Positions 1 to 9,105 of a DNA stretch of 64,000 nt are shown here, one piece after another. Position 1 is the first letter of the stretch; the number at the start of each line of letters is the position of its first letter. The stretch covers positions 12,505 to 76,504 of the forward strand of contig DDEQ01000016.1 in assembly GCA_002336105.1 (NCBI GenBank). Direction: 5' to 3'. A program made the position numbers and the translations under genes. The notes beneath the pieces are model-generated. The model saw only the letters and a list, made by a program, of their open reading frames with translations, was not told the origin of the DNA and did not search any database. The stretch is from Chthonomonas sp. UBA1950 (GTDB lineage: Bacteria; Armatimonadota; Fimbriimonadia; Fimbriimonadales; Fimbriimonadaceae).

Positions 1-32
1 ATTGCCCGATTCTTGTTTTGGTCTAGACGAGA

Positions 33-1418
33 CTAAGGAGCAACAAAAGAGTAAACAGAACTGAACGTATTACTGTTCCAGCTTGCGGTCGGAGTGTCGT
101 AGTCAGCAAGACCGACGATCATGTAGTAGTAGGTGTTTCCACTCACAAGCGACGAACCGCCATAGGCTACGCTCGTTCCTGTGACCGGCGAACTGAAGTT
201 CGTCCATCGTGCCGATTGATAGAAAGTGGGATAGTTATCAAACACGTAGACCGCGTAGTTCGTTGCACCGGTTGCAGGGCTCCAATGGAAGGTCAGAGGA
301 CTCGTTGTTACCCCTTGATCAACCAGATCGCCAAGCGCGAGCACGCTCCAAGTGTTGCTGAAACCACTTTCGCCGTAGCCGTTGTTATAGCTGGTATTCA
401 GTGATGTAGCGGCATACACGTAGGTATTGCCCTCGATCAAGTCAGCATTGGCATCGGCATAGACCTCAGCAAGCGGATCTCTCAGGAATCCGACGTTCAC
501 CAAACTGCCAGCAGTGGCCCCACGGTAGATTCCGTACCCGAGAAGGTCACTAAACGCAGGCCGTGTCCAGTAAAGATCCATCTCGATAATGTTTCCAAGG
601 GCGGTTGCTCGAGTCGTCTTTGATTTCGTTCGGGCTGCGTTCTTTGGATACATCAGCCTTTTAACGTTCTCGACAGCAGCTTTCACTTTTGCGCTTCGGG
701 TGACGTCAGTTGGTGATGTAAACGCTTGAGCAGAAAAATCGGCAGGAGCTACAATCGCAGGGTCCGTTGGGTTGGGCAACATGAAGTTGTAGGTCAAGTT
801 TTGACCGGCTTCAATGGTCACCGTGTCCGAATCAGTTCCAAATCCGAGGGCATTTGTCACGAGGGCATAAACCTGTCCATCTCGTAACCCGCTCAGCTTA
901 TATTCACCGTACTGATTCGTTACGGCAACTCCACTCGACAACGTTGAACCGTCGTTCTGTCTTGCAAAGACGCGTGCGCCTTCGATGACGTTTCCGTATC
1001 GGTCCTGAACGACGCCTTTGATTCCACCGATTGTCGAGTCAGGATAGACCACGATATTCACGTTCCGAGCAGTTTCACCCTGGTTAATCTGAGCAACGTT
1101 CTGCCCATAGTATCGGGTACTCCCGACTGATACCTCGGTTCGTAGGATGATATTCCCTTTCGGTAGGTGTTGGAGCGTGTAACTTCCAGTCGTACTCGAT
1201 CGAGTCTCTTTGTCGTCCGCACTGTTATCGTCTCTGTCGTAATAAACGCGGGCATTCCGGACCAGATTCCCTGACTCATCAAATACCACACCAGCAGCAC
1301 TGCCTTCTGGACCACTTCCTGAGCCGCATCCTATGAGGAGGACTCCGGAGAGAAGCAACATCGCAATAAGACTTTTCACGGATAGGCGACGATTTAACCT
1401 GAATGAAGTTACGCTCAT
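33..1418 (-). CDS. Secreted lipoprotein with carboxypeptidase-regulatory-like repeats
   Basis: Predicted lipoprotein of 461 aa. After a basic start and a hydrophobic stretch there is a lipobox ending LLIGC (Cys near residue 31) followed by a Gly/Ser-rich linker. Two segments (about 42-125 and 132-215) look like carboxypeptidase-regulatory-like beta sandwiches: each opens with G-x-V-x-D-x-x-G-N-x-x-x-A-R-V and contains a T-x-G-x-Y-x-L motif. The C-terminal half, about 275-461, has the Tyr/Trp-rich spacing of fibronectin-III-like modules (YGIYRG, TFHWSPATGATNYAVYV). A surface structural or carbohydrate/protein-binding role is inference; there are no catalytic residues I can name. No clear Shine-Dalgarno precedes the ATG. 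It lies 13 bp downstream of csaB on the same strand, so it may be read from the csaB operon. Confidence 0.7.
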   Translation of the reverse strand: MSVTSFRLNRRLSVKSLIAMLLLSGVLLIGCGSGSGPEGSAAGVVFDESGNLVRNARVYYDRDDNSADDKETRSSTTGSYTLQHLPKGNIILRTEVSVGSTRYYGQNVAQINQGETARNVNIVVYPDSTIGGIKGVVQDRYGNVIEGARVFARQNDGSTLSSGVAVTNQYGEYKLSGLRDGQVYALVTNALGFGTDSDTVTIEAGQNLTYNFMLPNPTDPAIVAPADFSAQAFTSPTDVTRSAKVKAAVENVKRLMYPKNAARTKSKTTRATALGNIIEMDLYWTRPAFSDLLGYGIYRGATAGSLVNVGFLRDPLAEVYADANADLIEGNTYVYAATSLNTSYNNGYGESGFSNTWSVLALGDLVDQGVTTSPLTFHWSPATGATNYAVYVFDNYPTFYQSARWTNFSSPVTGTSVAYGGSSLVSGNTYYYMIVGLADYDTPTASWNSNTFSSVYSFVAP

Positions 1419-1431
1419 TTTTCTATTTTCA

Positions 1432-2502
1432 CTAAGATTGGACTAGTGATTTGAGTAATTCGACATTTCGCATTGCCAAACTTGCTTGTTCTTGTCGCTT
1501 TCTTTCCATGATCCGGGTATTGCGTTCTCTATCTTTGTTAAACGCTAAATACCCATCGAGCAACCTCTGCGGCGTAAGTCCTTCTACAGGCAAACAGCCA
1601 CCAAGATCGAGCGTTTTTGCAAAGGCCGTAACTTTTGGATCATAGCTAATCATGTAGGGCGGAATTCCGACACTAGAAGCCAAGATCCCTGCATGAAGTC
1701 GCATCGCAACGACAGAATCCATCCTTGCCAACCTTTGCTGCATCTGCATCGGCGTTTGAATCTTTCGAAGGTCTGGAATTTTTCCACCTTGTCGCTTTGA
1801 GATTTCGGCGATCAGCGGACCATCTTCATGGCGATCCATCTCAATGAGCACCGGCATGGAACCAGACTTATAAAGCAAGGTGCAAAACTCGGCGGTTAGG
1901 TCGATCACTTCTTTTCCACCCTCTTTCAAAGGCCGAGCCGAGATGCCAACGCTGTTCATATTTCCAACATTAAAACCGCCGTCCGGCGACTCCGGCGGCA
2001 GTGGAAGCAAAAACGCGTTGTCGGCGGTAACAGGGATATGACGGCTGACACCAAGCTCTTTGAGTGTTGTTGCTGAGCTTGGGTCACGAACGCTCACGAT
2101 ATCCGCGATTGAGAAAGCCTTGGCTGTCCAACGTTTGCCGAGAAATGTTTTGATTGGACCAATGCCTTGCCCCAGGAGTGCCACCTTCTTGCCGAGCTTC
2201 TTTGCTGTTTTCACCAAAGAAGCGTAGTAGTAAACACTACCGACACTCGTCGCATCCTGGAAAATGCTCCCTCCAGGGAAGACCAGAACATCGCAAGCTT
2301 CAAGCGCGGAGGCAACAGACGCTTTATCTCTTCGCGGAACCGACATAAATCCGTACAAACGGTGGGTTTCCTCAGGAGCGCCACTCAATACAGTGATATC
2401 AACATCCGCACCGCCCAGTCCGTTGACCAAGCCCAACATGATTGCATCGTCGCCGAGGTTCCCCGCTCCGATGTATCCCCCAAATAAAAGTTTTACAGGC
2501 AA
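1432..2502 (-). CDS. csaB: Polysaccharide pyruvyl transferase CsaB
   Basis: Polysaccharide pyruvyl transferase family protein, 356 aa. CsaB adds pyruvate ketals to secondary cell-wall polysaccharide, the modification that lets SLH-domain proteins anchor. Seen here: the N-terminal GGYIGAGNLGDDAIM motif, LVFPGGSIFQD, LLGQGIGP, and a C-terminal RLHAGILASSVGIPPYMISYDPK, all typical of the family. I choose the TTG at 2502 because AAGGAG lies 7 nt upstream, inside the last codons of the DUF5693 gene; that gene's TAG ends one base before this start, so the two are translationally coupled. An upstream in-frame start at 2556 would overlap the neighbour by 53 bp and is less likely. Pairing with DUF5693 is common for csaB and supports a cell-envelope role. 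Confidence 0.85.
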   Translation of the reverse strand: MPVKLLFGGYIGAGNLGDDAIMLGLVNGLGGADVDITVLSGAPEETHRLYGFMSVPRRDKASVASALEACDVLVFPGGSIFQDATSVGSVYYYASLVKTAKKLGKKVALLGQGIGPIKTFLGKRWTAKAFSIADIVSVRDPSSATTLKELGVSRHIPVTADNAFLLPLPPESPDGGFNVGNMNSVGISARPLKEGGKEVIDLTAEFCTLLYKSGSMPVLIEMDRHEDGPLIAEISKRQGGKIPDLRKIQTPMQMQQRLARMDSVVAMRLHAGILASSVGIPPYMISYDPKVTAFAKTLDLGGCLPVEGLTPQRLLDGYLAFNKDRERNTRIMERKRQEQASLAMRNVELLKSLVQS

Positions 2503-2503
2503 A

Positions 2504-4384
2504 CTAACGCTCCTTCGCAAAGGCAAGTCGCTGAATCGCGACCCACAAGACAGCACCCAGAATACACCCTATCACGATCCCTTCGATAGCACGAGCGATG
2601 CTCAACAAAACAGGAATGTGCAGATGGCACATTGTGTTAACTATGCTCGTTTGACCAATGGCCCCTAACATTAGCAGGAGGGCGATCCAACCCGCTGCGC
2701 TCTGATTTTGTCCTGACTTCTTCGAATATCGCACCAACAATCCGAGAGCGACGATCAGCATCGGGTGACCTATCATGAACTCCTTAGTTCGCGGTCGAAC
2801 ATACAAAATGCGATCGAGCAGGTTCCGAAACGCCATCTCACCACCGCTCGCTCCGACACCACTATCGTTGCCCGTTCGCGCTAACATCAGCACCAATGCA
2901 GCCATGATCGCCAAGCCAAGTGCGGCTTTACCCCAGGTGATCGGGTCCTTAAGGGCCGTCTTCCAGTCGGTCAGACCCATCCAAAAATACAATCCAACCA
3001 GAACGATGGGCAGGAAAACGGAGAGCTTGACCATCGGAAACTCCGCCGCTTTCACAAAGTAAGGAAGACCGTTAAGCATTCCAGCGACAAACAATCCACC
3101 AAGAACACTGAAAACGCTAATAAGAGCATAGCCAGCAAAGACTGACTTGATCTTGAGCCGATCAAAGAGGACAAACCCCAAAATGGGGAACGCCATTGAT
3201 CCGGTGAGAGCCATCAACTGCTGTCCGGTCTTGATGATCGATGCTGCACCGAGAAGCGCAATTCCGACTGCACCCACCATTTGCAACGTTCGATTGGAAA
3301 AAAATACCGTACCAACAAACCATATCGCGGGCGCCGCCACTAACCCCAGAAGAGCAAAGAACGACTTTGGTAACCCAGAATCTCTGAACGGCTTCGGTTG
3401 CCCGATAGCGCATCCCTGTTCCACGAGTTTGCGGTTGATGTCTCTTCCAAACTCCGCAAATGATGCCAACGGTTTGTCTGATCCGTAGCTGATCGGTCTT
3501 AAAAGAAGCACATGCTGCTGTCGCTCTCGCGCCGCCTTCACGTAACGATCTACCGCATCGACAGGAGAGAGCTTGTCGAGCTCCGCCGCTTGTGCCGAGT
3601 GCAATCTCACCACAATGTCTTGCCCCTTCTCCACCATCTCAGTGTCGCCGCCAATTTTTGCGAACTCCGGCGAGGCATAGTGGATACCGGTTTCACGGAG
3701 AGCCGTCAAAACAGCTTCGGTAGATTCCCTTCGTCCGAGAACCTGATCACCCTGAGGAAGAAACAGTGAAACACCCTGGCTCTTCGCCCATCGGATCATC
3801 TCGGTTGCCGTCTGCGAGCTAACGCCTAACGGATTTGAATAACGGCCAATGATGATGTCGCCTACTCGCTTCACAGTAGCAACCTGAGTTGGGTTCAAAC
3901 CCAGAGAGGTCGTCTTTAATACGCTCGGTTCGACGTTCGGAATATAGACTTTCGCTCCATCCACCGTCATCTTGTCGACCAACTGATGGTAGCGAACTTT
4001 CATCGAAACCTGGAGCCTTGGCACGTCTGCAAGCGAAGCAACCGTGAGCACAGAACAGTGTTTAAGCCCCATTGCTTTGACAATCGGGCTTGTTTTTGCG
4101 TATTCCACGGCCAATGTTGCTCGGCCCTGAGAAATCATCTCTGCAACAATCTCTTCGCTAATCACTGCGCCTTTGATGCCTTGGGCGGCAAGGTCTCGAA
4201 GCCCTTGCTCGGCAGTAATGCCCTGTGCCGTCGCCAGAGATTCGACGACTTCATACTCAGCGGCTAAGGTCGTTGCTTTGTTTGAGGCTTCGACTCGGTG
4301 ACGCTGCGCGACCGAGTAGCAACAGAGTATTGCAGTTAGGGCTACAGAAATCCAGAGCCAAGATGGAAGGCGGTTTTGGGTCAA
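2504..4384 (-). CDS. DUF5693 family multi-pass membrane protein
   Basis: 626-aa integral membrane protein of the DUF5693 family, function unknown. One N-terminal membrane segment (about residues 8-27) is followed by a roughly 320-residue extracytoplasmic region that starts EYEVVESLATAQGITAEQGL and contains GTTP-barrel-like GVSLFLPQGDQVLG. The C-terminal half has about nine hydrophobic segments and the family motif RPRTKEFMIGHP. The TTG at 4384 is preferred because GAAGGA sits 7 nt before it; a further upstream TTG (4414) lacks a ribosome site. The gene sits between a rhomboid protease and csaB; DUF5693 genes commonly neighbour csaB, which suggests a part in surface polysaccharide or S-layer anchoring (inference). 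Confidence 0.75.
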   Translation of the reverse strand: MTQNRLPSWLWISVALTAILCCYSVAQRHRVEASNKATTLAAEYEVVESLATAQGITAEQGLRDLAAQGIKGAVISEEIVAEMISQGRATLAVEYAKTSPIVKAMGLKHCSVLTVASLADVPRLQVSMKVRYHQLVDKMTVDGAKVYIPNVEPSVLKTTSLGLNPTQVATVKRVGDIIIGRYSNPLGVSSQTATEMIRWAKSQGVSLFLPQGDQVLGRRESTEAVLTALRETGIHYASPEFAKIGGDTEMVEKGQDIVVRLHSAQAAELDKLSPVDAVDRYVKAARERQQHVLLLRPISYGSDKPLASFAEFGRDINRKLVEQGCAIGQPKPFRDSGLPKSFFALLGLVAAPAIWFVGTVFFSNRTLQMVGAVGIALLGAASIIKTGQQLMALTGSMAFPILGFVLFDRLKIKSVFAGYALISVFSVLGGLFVAGMLNGLPYFVKAAEFPMVKLSVFLPIVLVGLYFWMGLTDWKTALKDPITWGKAALGLAIMAALVLMLARTGNDSGVGASGGEMAFRNLLDRILYVRPRTKEFMIGHPMLIVALGLLVRYSKKSGQNQSAAGWIALLLMLGAIGQTSIVNTMCHLHIPVLLSIARAIEGIVIGCILGAVLWVAIQRLAFAKER

Positions 4385-4420
4385 ATCGTATTCCTTCGCC
4401 GAAAAACTCGGCAAGAAATT

Positions 4421-5113
4421 TTAGCCGTTATTGGCCGTAGGCAGGGACTTCTTCGGCTGTTTTGGCCCAAGGATCGCACTGGGACCACCCATGATGAGCA
4501 CCGTGACCATCCCAGCAAGAAATCCTCCGGCGTGTGCCCAATTAGCGACACCGTCTTGCGGAAGGAAGATTTGGTACAGAAACCAAAGCCCAAGCAATAT
4601 CCACGCGCTGACCTCGAAATCGAGAAAAGCCAAAATCGGAACCATAATCTCGATCTTAGTTGTGGGAAACAGAAGCAGATAACTGCCCAAGATCCCGCCA
4701 ATTGCTCCGGATGCTCCGAGGGTCGGAACACTGCTGTATGGATCAACCCAAATCTGAGCCGCCGCCGCCAGCACGCCCCAAGCTAAATAGTAAAGCGCCA
4801 TTCGAGCGGAACCAATCGCCTCTTCCACCCCTTGACCAAAGACATAGAGGAAGATCATGTTGCCCGCAAGATGCATCAAGCTACCGTGCATGAACATCGC
4901 AGTGAACACGGTCACCAAGGCGAACGGGTCGCCTGCTCCACGCAATGCCGCAACAACCTCTTTGGGGCGCATCGTGAGGTCGGCAAATGTGATACTCGGA
5001 CCAAAAATATGCAAGTGGCGATCCCATAGATAGATCACGATGTTTAACGCCATAAGCGTCCATGTGATTGTCGGGATAGCGAACTGTTTTCGGTCGTCGC
5101 GAAGGGGTATCAC
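4421..5113 (-). CDS. Rhomboid family intramembrane serine protease
   Basis: 230-aa rhomboid protease that would cleave transmembrane substrates within the membrane. The catalytic Ser lies in GASGAIGG and the catalytic His in WAHAGGFLAGM; the conserved HLAGNMIFLYVFGQGVE segment marks TM2 with its His/Asn oxyanion residues. Six hydrophobic segments fit the bacterial six-helix core. The GTG start is supported by GGAGAAG 4 nt upstream. It heads the rhomboid-DUF5693-csaB run, with 36 bp between its stop and the preferred start of the next gene, and is divergent from the MBL-fold gene. Substrates cannot be told from sequence. Confidence 0.88.
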   Translation of the reverse strand: MIPLRDDRKQFAIPTITWTLMALNIVIYLWDRHLHIFGPSITFADLTMRPKEVVAALRGAGDPFALVTVFTAMFMHGSLMHLAGNMIFLYVFGQGVEEAIGSARMALYYLAWGVLAAAAQIWVDPYSSVPTLGASGAIGGILGSYLLLFPTTKIEIMVPILAFLDFEVSAWILLGLWFLYQIFLPQDGVANWAHAGGFLAGMVTVLIMGGPSAILGPKQPKKSLPTANNG

Positions 5114-5194
5114 TGGCTTCTCCGAGTCTACTCGGTTCTATTCACAACAATCGTGCAGTGTCATCGTTCCTCAGTCCTGGGACCTCGTAACGAG

Positions 5195-5200
5195 TAACCT
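5195..5200 (+). promoter_or_regulatory. TANNNT -10 element 6 nt before an ATG
   Basis: TAACCT followed by six bases and the ATG of the MBL-fold gene, which has no Shine-Dalgarno. With transcription starting about 7 nt past the hexamer the mRNA would be leaderless. No convincing -35 is visible. Confidence 0.35.
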
Positions 5201-5206
5201 CTCCGT

Positions 5207-6010
5207 ATGCCGTTTCACCGATTGCAATTGGGCAGGTTAGAGTTATTCGCATTGCAAGCTCAACCCGACAAAATCGTAAATGCAGCGGAATACTATCCAA
5301 CGTCATCGCCGGAAATCTTGCGGACAGAGTTTGAGAAAGACCCAACCTTTTTTGGCGAAAACTCATCGCTGCTTCGTTTCACGCAATCCATCTATATGGT
5401 GGTTGTCGATGGCCAGACCATTCTTTTTGATACCGGAATGCCCGTTCACATGCCTGTCGCGGTATTGAACCAAAGCTTGGCGGAAGCTGGTTTCAGCCCA
5501 GACCAAGTTGATATCGTATTCCTAACTCATCGAGACATCGACCATGTCGGCGGGAACTGCAACGACGGCAAGTCAACATTCAAAAACGCCAGGTATCTGA
5601 TGGTAGAAGCGGAATACCATGCCTTTCGGCAAGAAGAAGCGAGGAGAGAGTTGTTTGAGGCGTCGATGCCGCCGCTCGACCGACTAGAACTGATCTCAGC
5701 CGACCTGGAGTTTTTTCCGGGCTTTCAGCCTTGGATTACTCCCGGACATCGCTCGTACGCGACGAGTGTCTTGGTTGATGAATCACTTTTGATCACAGCC
5801 GACACATGGCACTCAGCTATCCAGGTGACTTATCCCGATTGGTCCGTTAAGTTCGATTCAGTCCCAACACTCGCAGCTAAGACTAGGAAAGAGGTTATGG
5901 AGTTTGCGATGGAGAAGAACCTTCTGTTGACAGTCACACATACCCCCCAATACGGACTTGGCCGCATTGATTCGGAGGGTGACAGAAGAGTCTGGAACCC
6001 ATTGGTGTAA
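5207..6010 (+). CDS. MBL-fold metallohydrolase (lactonase-like)
   Basis: 267-aa metallo-beta-lactamase-fold hydrolase. Metal ligands: THRDIDHVGG (His-x-Asp-x-Asp-His; the second His of the usual HxHxDH is Asp), TPGHRSYATS and TADTWHS, and a late His in TVTHTP. The strand FDTGMPVHMP and overall layout resemble the quorum-quenching lactonase and related hydrolase branch, but substrate cannot be assigned. No Shine-Dalgarno precedes the ATG; TAACCT lies 6 nt upstream (possible leaderless start). The Gfo/Idh/MocA gene follows after 9 bp, so the two probably share a transcript and perhaps a small-molecule or sugar degradation role. Confidence 0.8.
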   Translation: MPFHRLQLGRLELFALQAQPDKIVNAAEYYPTSSPEILRTEFEKDPTFFGENSSLLRFTQSIYMVVVDGQTILFDTGMPVHMPVAVLNQSLAEAGFSPDQVDIVFLTHRDIDHVGGNCNDGKSTFKNARYLMVEAEYHAFRQEEARRELFEASMPPLDRLELISADLEFFPGFQPWITPGHRSYATSVLVDESLLITADTWHSAIQVTYPDWSVKFDSVPTLAAKTRKEVMEFAMEKNLLLTVTHTPQYGLGRIDSEGDRRVWNPLV

Positions 6011-6019
6011 GCTACAGAA

Positions 6020-6997
6020 ATGCCTGTACGCATCGGCATTTTAACGGCAGCTCACATGCACGCTTGGGGCTATGTCCACGGTATGGGAGCCCACCCTGAT
6101 TCAGATATCGTCGGGATATGGGACGACAACGCCGAGCGGGGGCAAAAGTTTGCCTCTGACGCCAAGATTGCGTACTTCTCAGACATCGAAGAGTTGCTTT
6201 CGAAAGTCGATGCCGTTTGCATCACTAGCGAAAACAATCGCCACACAGAACTGACCGTAATTGCCGCGCAGCATGGCAAGCACATCATTTGCGAAAAGCC
6301 TCTTGTGACCTCAGAGGAAGATGCCAAAGTGATGGAGGATGCCGTCAACAAGGCTGGCGTTCAGTTTATGACCGCGTTCCCGTGCCGTTTCTCGCCCGCC
6401 TTTCAGCGCCTAAAGCAGAGGGTGACTGCTGGTGAAATAGGAAAGATCAAAGCTCTTTGTACGACCAATCGAGGTCGCTGCCCTTACGGTTGGTTCATCG
6501 AAAAAGAACTCTCCGGTGGCGGCGCGATGATCGACCACACGGTTCATGTGACCGACCTCTTGCGAGACCTTTTGGGTGCAGAACCTCTCACCGTTCAGGC
6601 TCAGATCGGCAACAACATGTACGGACAAGGATGGGACGACACCGCGATGGTGACGATTCAATTTCCAGATGGTGTTTTTGCTTCGCTCGATTCCTCTTGG
6701 TCACGCCCACAAAGTTTCAAAACTTGGGGTGATGTGACGATGACGGTGGTTGGCGAGGAGGGCGTCATCGAACTTGATATGTTCGGTCAAGCTGTCGATC
6801 ACTACCACCAAGGCGACCTCACGCACACTCTTGCCGGGTACGGTTCGAACCTGGACACGCTATTGATCAAGGCATTTATCGACGCTTGCCTAAACAACTC
6901 AACGCCACCCGTGACGCTAAAAGACGGGCTCCAAGCTGCCCGACTAGCGATTGCTTGTTACAAGAGCGTCGGACAGCCTGAGCCAGTAGCGATTTAG
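6020..6997 (+). CDS. Gfo/Idh/MocA family oxidoreductase
   Basis: 325-aa NAD(P)-dependent oxidoreductase of the Gfo/Idh/MocA family, which oxidises or rearranges sugars, inositols and similar polyols. The N-terminal Rossmann segment (IGILTAAHMHAWGY) has an unusual glycine-poor dinucleotide loop, close to the subfamily that replaces the GxGxxG motif. The conserved EKPLVTS catalytic-lysine motif is intact (about residue 95), as are GGGAMIDHTVHVTDLLRDLLG and the C-terminal beta-sheet domain. It follows the MBL gene by 9 bp and its TAG stop directly abuts the stop of the convergent phosphoesterase gene, with no bases between. The exact substrate is not determinable. Confidence 0.85.
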   Translation: MPVRIGILTAAHMHAWGYVHGMGAHPDSDIVGIWDDNAERGQKFASDAKIAYFSDIEELLSKVDAVCITSENNRHTELTVIAAQHGKHIICEKPLVTSEEDAKVMEDAVNKAGVQFMTAFPCRFSPAFQRLKQRVTAGEIGKIKALCTTNRGRCPYGWFIEKELSGGGAMIDHTVHVTDLLRDLLGAEPLTVQAQIGNNMYGQGWDDTAMVTIQFPDGVFASLDSSWSRPQSFKTWGDVTMTVVGEEGVIELDMFGQAVDHYHQGDLTHTLAGYGSNLDTLLIKAFIDACLNNSTPPVTLKDGLQAARLAIACYKSVGQPEPVAI

Positions 6998-9052
6998 TTA
7001 GAAAACGACGTCGAGGGCCACAACTTTATCGCTATAGCTTCCGGCAAAGATTCGGTTTCCAAGGCTTGCCGGAGTTGCGAGTAGATGGCCCGTCGGCATT
7101 CGGAATTGGCCTACGATCTTGCCGTCTTCCAGCTTCGCAGCCGTGAGTAATCCGCTGACGGAACCGAAAACGGCAACATCTCCGACGACGCAAGGACCGC
7201 TGTCGTAGATTACTGAGCCGGTTGAGACCGTCCAGTCAATTTTGCCGGTTGCGAGATCGACACTTCGACCTTCTCCCCCATCGCCCAAAGTTCCGACGAT
7301 TACCTTTCCATTGTGGATCGTTGGAGAAGAATATCCAAACTTGTCGCCAGGACTCTTTGTCTCCCAAGCTGGTGCACCGTCGGCGCAGGCAAAAGCGTAC
7401 AAAACATTTCCGTTGGCAGGAACGACAACCTTTCCATCGGCAACGACCGGTCCGCCAATCGCAGGCGAATAAGCGAACGAGCGATCAGCACAACAGCCTT
7501 GACGCCATTTGAGTTCGCCAGTCAGCGCATCCAAGGCGTAAAGATGACTATCCCAGGCACCAAAGAAGAATAGGTTCCCGTCGGTTGCGGCTGGACTCTG
7601 AATGAAGGAAGTGTTCGATACGGGCAAAGTGTATTTCCAGATTTGCTTTCCGGTGTTCACATTCAGGCCATAGACCGAACCGTCGCCACTGGCGATGGCG
7701 ACAATCTCGCCAACCACTGCCCCTGATCCGTAAACAGGGCCATTCGTAACGGCACGCCAAATGAGGTTGCCCGATTTGATGTCGAAGGCGTATACGTTTC
7801 CCTCCGCGCTACCCACAATCACGTTCTTAGGCGTCAAGCAAGGGGACGAATGACAATATCCGCTGGTCTTTGACGTCCAGATTTTCTTTCCGTCTTTGAA
7901 GCGAAGGACAGTAACCGAGCCATCCATCGTGCTGACGTAAACACGGTCACCTTGTGCTCGAATATGCGACATTACACCGCCCGGTAGTTCGGCTTCCCAA
8001 ACCTGGTGGAGCGCGCCGTTCGATGCCTTAACTCGTGACTGTCCGGCATCGAAATAGGTTGAGCCGTCTTGTCGCAATCCAAGGCGATGAGTCCCGCCGA
8101 CCAACTGACTCGTAGCGATTCCCGCAGCTTCGATAGCTTGCCATTTCCCGTCATCCCATCGGAACTCTTTTGCATCCGGATGCGCCACCGAAAGAACTTG
8201 ACCAGCGGCAAACGAAGCTGGGATCGCCCATTTTGCCAACTTCTCTTTGCTCGGTTTGAGTTCAACTTTGAGCAGTTCAGTTTGGGTTGGCTTTTCTTTT
8301 GTTCGCCGCGAGAGTTGGACAAAGCCGCCAGACTGATCGACATCCACCTTTTGCCATGAGAACTGATACAGGCCCCGGTTCATCGTATTGTGAATTCCGT
8401 TCCAGGTCCACAGCAGATCGCTGTGTCCGTGACCGTTAAAAACGATCTTGACGTTATAGGGCTCAATAACCTTGAGAAGATCACACTCGTTGTCGGTCTG
8501 AACTGTATCCCGACCGATCCAGTGGTGGGTGAAAACAAAGACCGGAGTGGCTCGACCAACTTTTGCGAGATCCTTTTCTAGCCATCGAAGCATCTCGCTT
8601 TCAAAGTGTCCCCAGTGAGAAAGGGGGACAGTACTGTCCAATAACGCAAAATGGCAACCTTTGTGGTCGAAGGAGGAATACATCGGGTCTCTGGTGCCAT
8701 TTTTATAAGCCTTCGGGCCAAGTGGCGACCACCTCACGTCGTGGTTCCCAGGAATATGGTGGACCTTGAATGGCACTGTCGCGAGGGCTGCCCGTTCTCT
8801 GGCGTACTCCCCAACCCATCCGTAATCAGTGACGTCTCCGCCGTTGATGGCAAAGTCAAACCCGGCGTCCTTCATCTCGGCAAACATCGACACGTTCTCG
8901 TCGTAATTGCTTTTGAGCCCAAAATGCGTATCACTGAAGAAGGCAAACGAGAACCCCTGCTCGGGAGATAGCATTCGGAGTTTGGAGGAAACTGGAGTTA
9001 GACCAAACGCGGCAGCACCGATCAGGACTTCGCGACGAGATATCTGGTTCAT
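6998..9052 (-). CDS. Tat-exported metallophosphoesterase fused to PQQ-like beta-propeller
   Basis: 684-aa two-domain exported protein. The N-terminus carries a twin-arginine signal (SRREVLIGAAAFGLTPVSS). Residues about 30-270 are a calcineurin-like phosphoesterase with all metal-binding blocks: FFSDTHFG, NGGDVTDYG, IPGNHDVRW, FTHHWIG and GHGHSD. After a short beta module, residues about 350-684 form a PQQ/BamB-like WD beta-propeller built from repeats of G-x-V-Y-A-F-D followed by G-x-x-x-W-x. The fusion suggests an extracytoplasmic phosphodiesterase whose propeller binds a partner or polymer; this is inference. It has its own transcription unit, convergent with the Gfo/Idh gene with zero spacing. 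Confidence 0.85.
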   Translation of the reverse strand: MNQISRREVLIGAAAFGLTPVSSKLRMLSPEQGFSFAFFSDTHFGLKSNYDENVSMFAEMKDAGFDFAINGGDVTDYGWVGEYARERAALATVPFKVHHIPGNHDVRWSPLGPKAYKNGTRDPMYSSFDHKGCHFALLDSTVPLSHWGHFESEMLRWLEKDLAKVGRATPVFVFTHHWIGRDTVQTDNECDLLKVIEPYNVKIVFNGHGHSDLLWTWNGIHNTMNRGLYQFSWQKVDVDQSGGFVQLSRRTKEKPTQTELLKVELKPSKEKLAKWAIPASFAAGQVLSVAHPDAKEFRWDDGKWQAIEAAGIATSQLVGGTHRLGLRQDGSTYFDAGQSRVKASNGALHQVWEAELPGGVMSHIRAQGDRVYVSTMDGSVTVLRFKDGKKIWTSKTSGYCHSSPCLTPKNVIVGSAEGNVYAFDIKSGNLIWRAVTNGPVYGSGAVVGEIVAIASGDGSVYGLNVNTGKQIWKYTLPVSNTSFIQSPAATDGNLFFFGAWDSHLYALDALTGELKWRQGCCADRSFAYSPAIGGPVVADGKVVVPANGNVLYAFACADGAPAWETKSPGDKFGYSSPTIHNGKVIVGTLGDGGEGRSVDLATGKIDWTVSTGSVIYDSGPCVVGDVAVFGSVSGLLTAAKLEDGKIVGQFRMPTGHLLATPASLGNRIFAGSYSDKVVALDVVF

Positions 9053-9105
9053 GGGAATCGGGGGGTTCGGCTGGGACGCCGAAACGCCCCAGCTTTGACG
9101 GCAGT

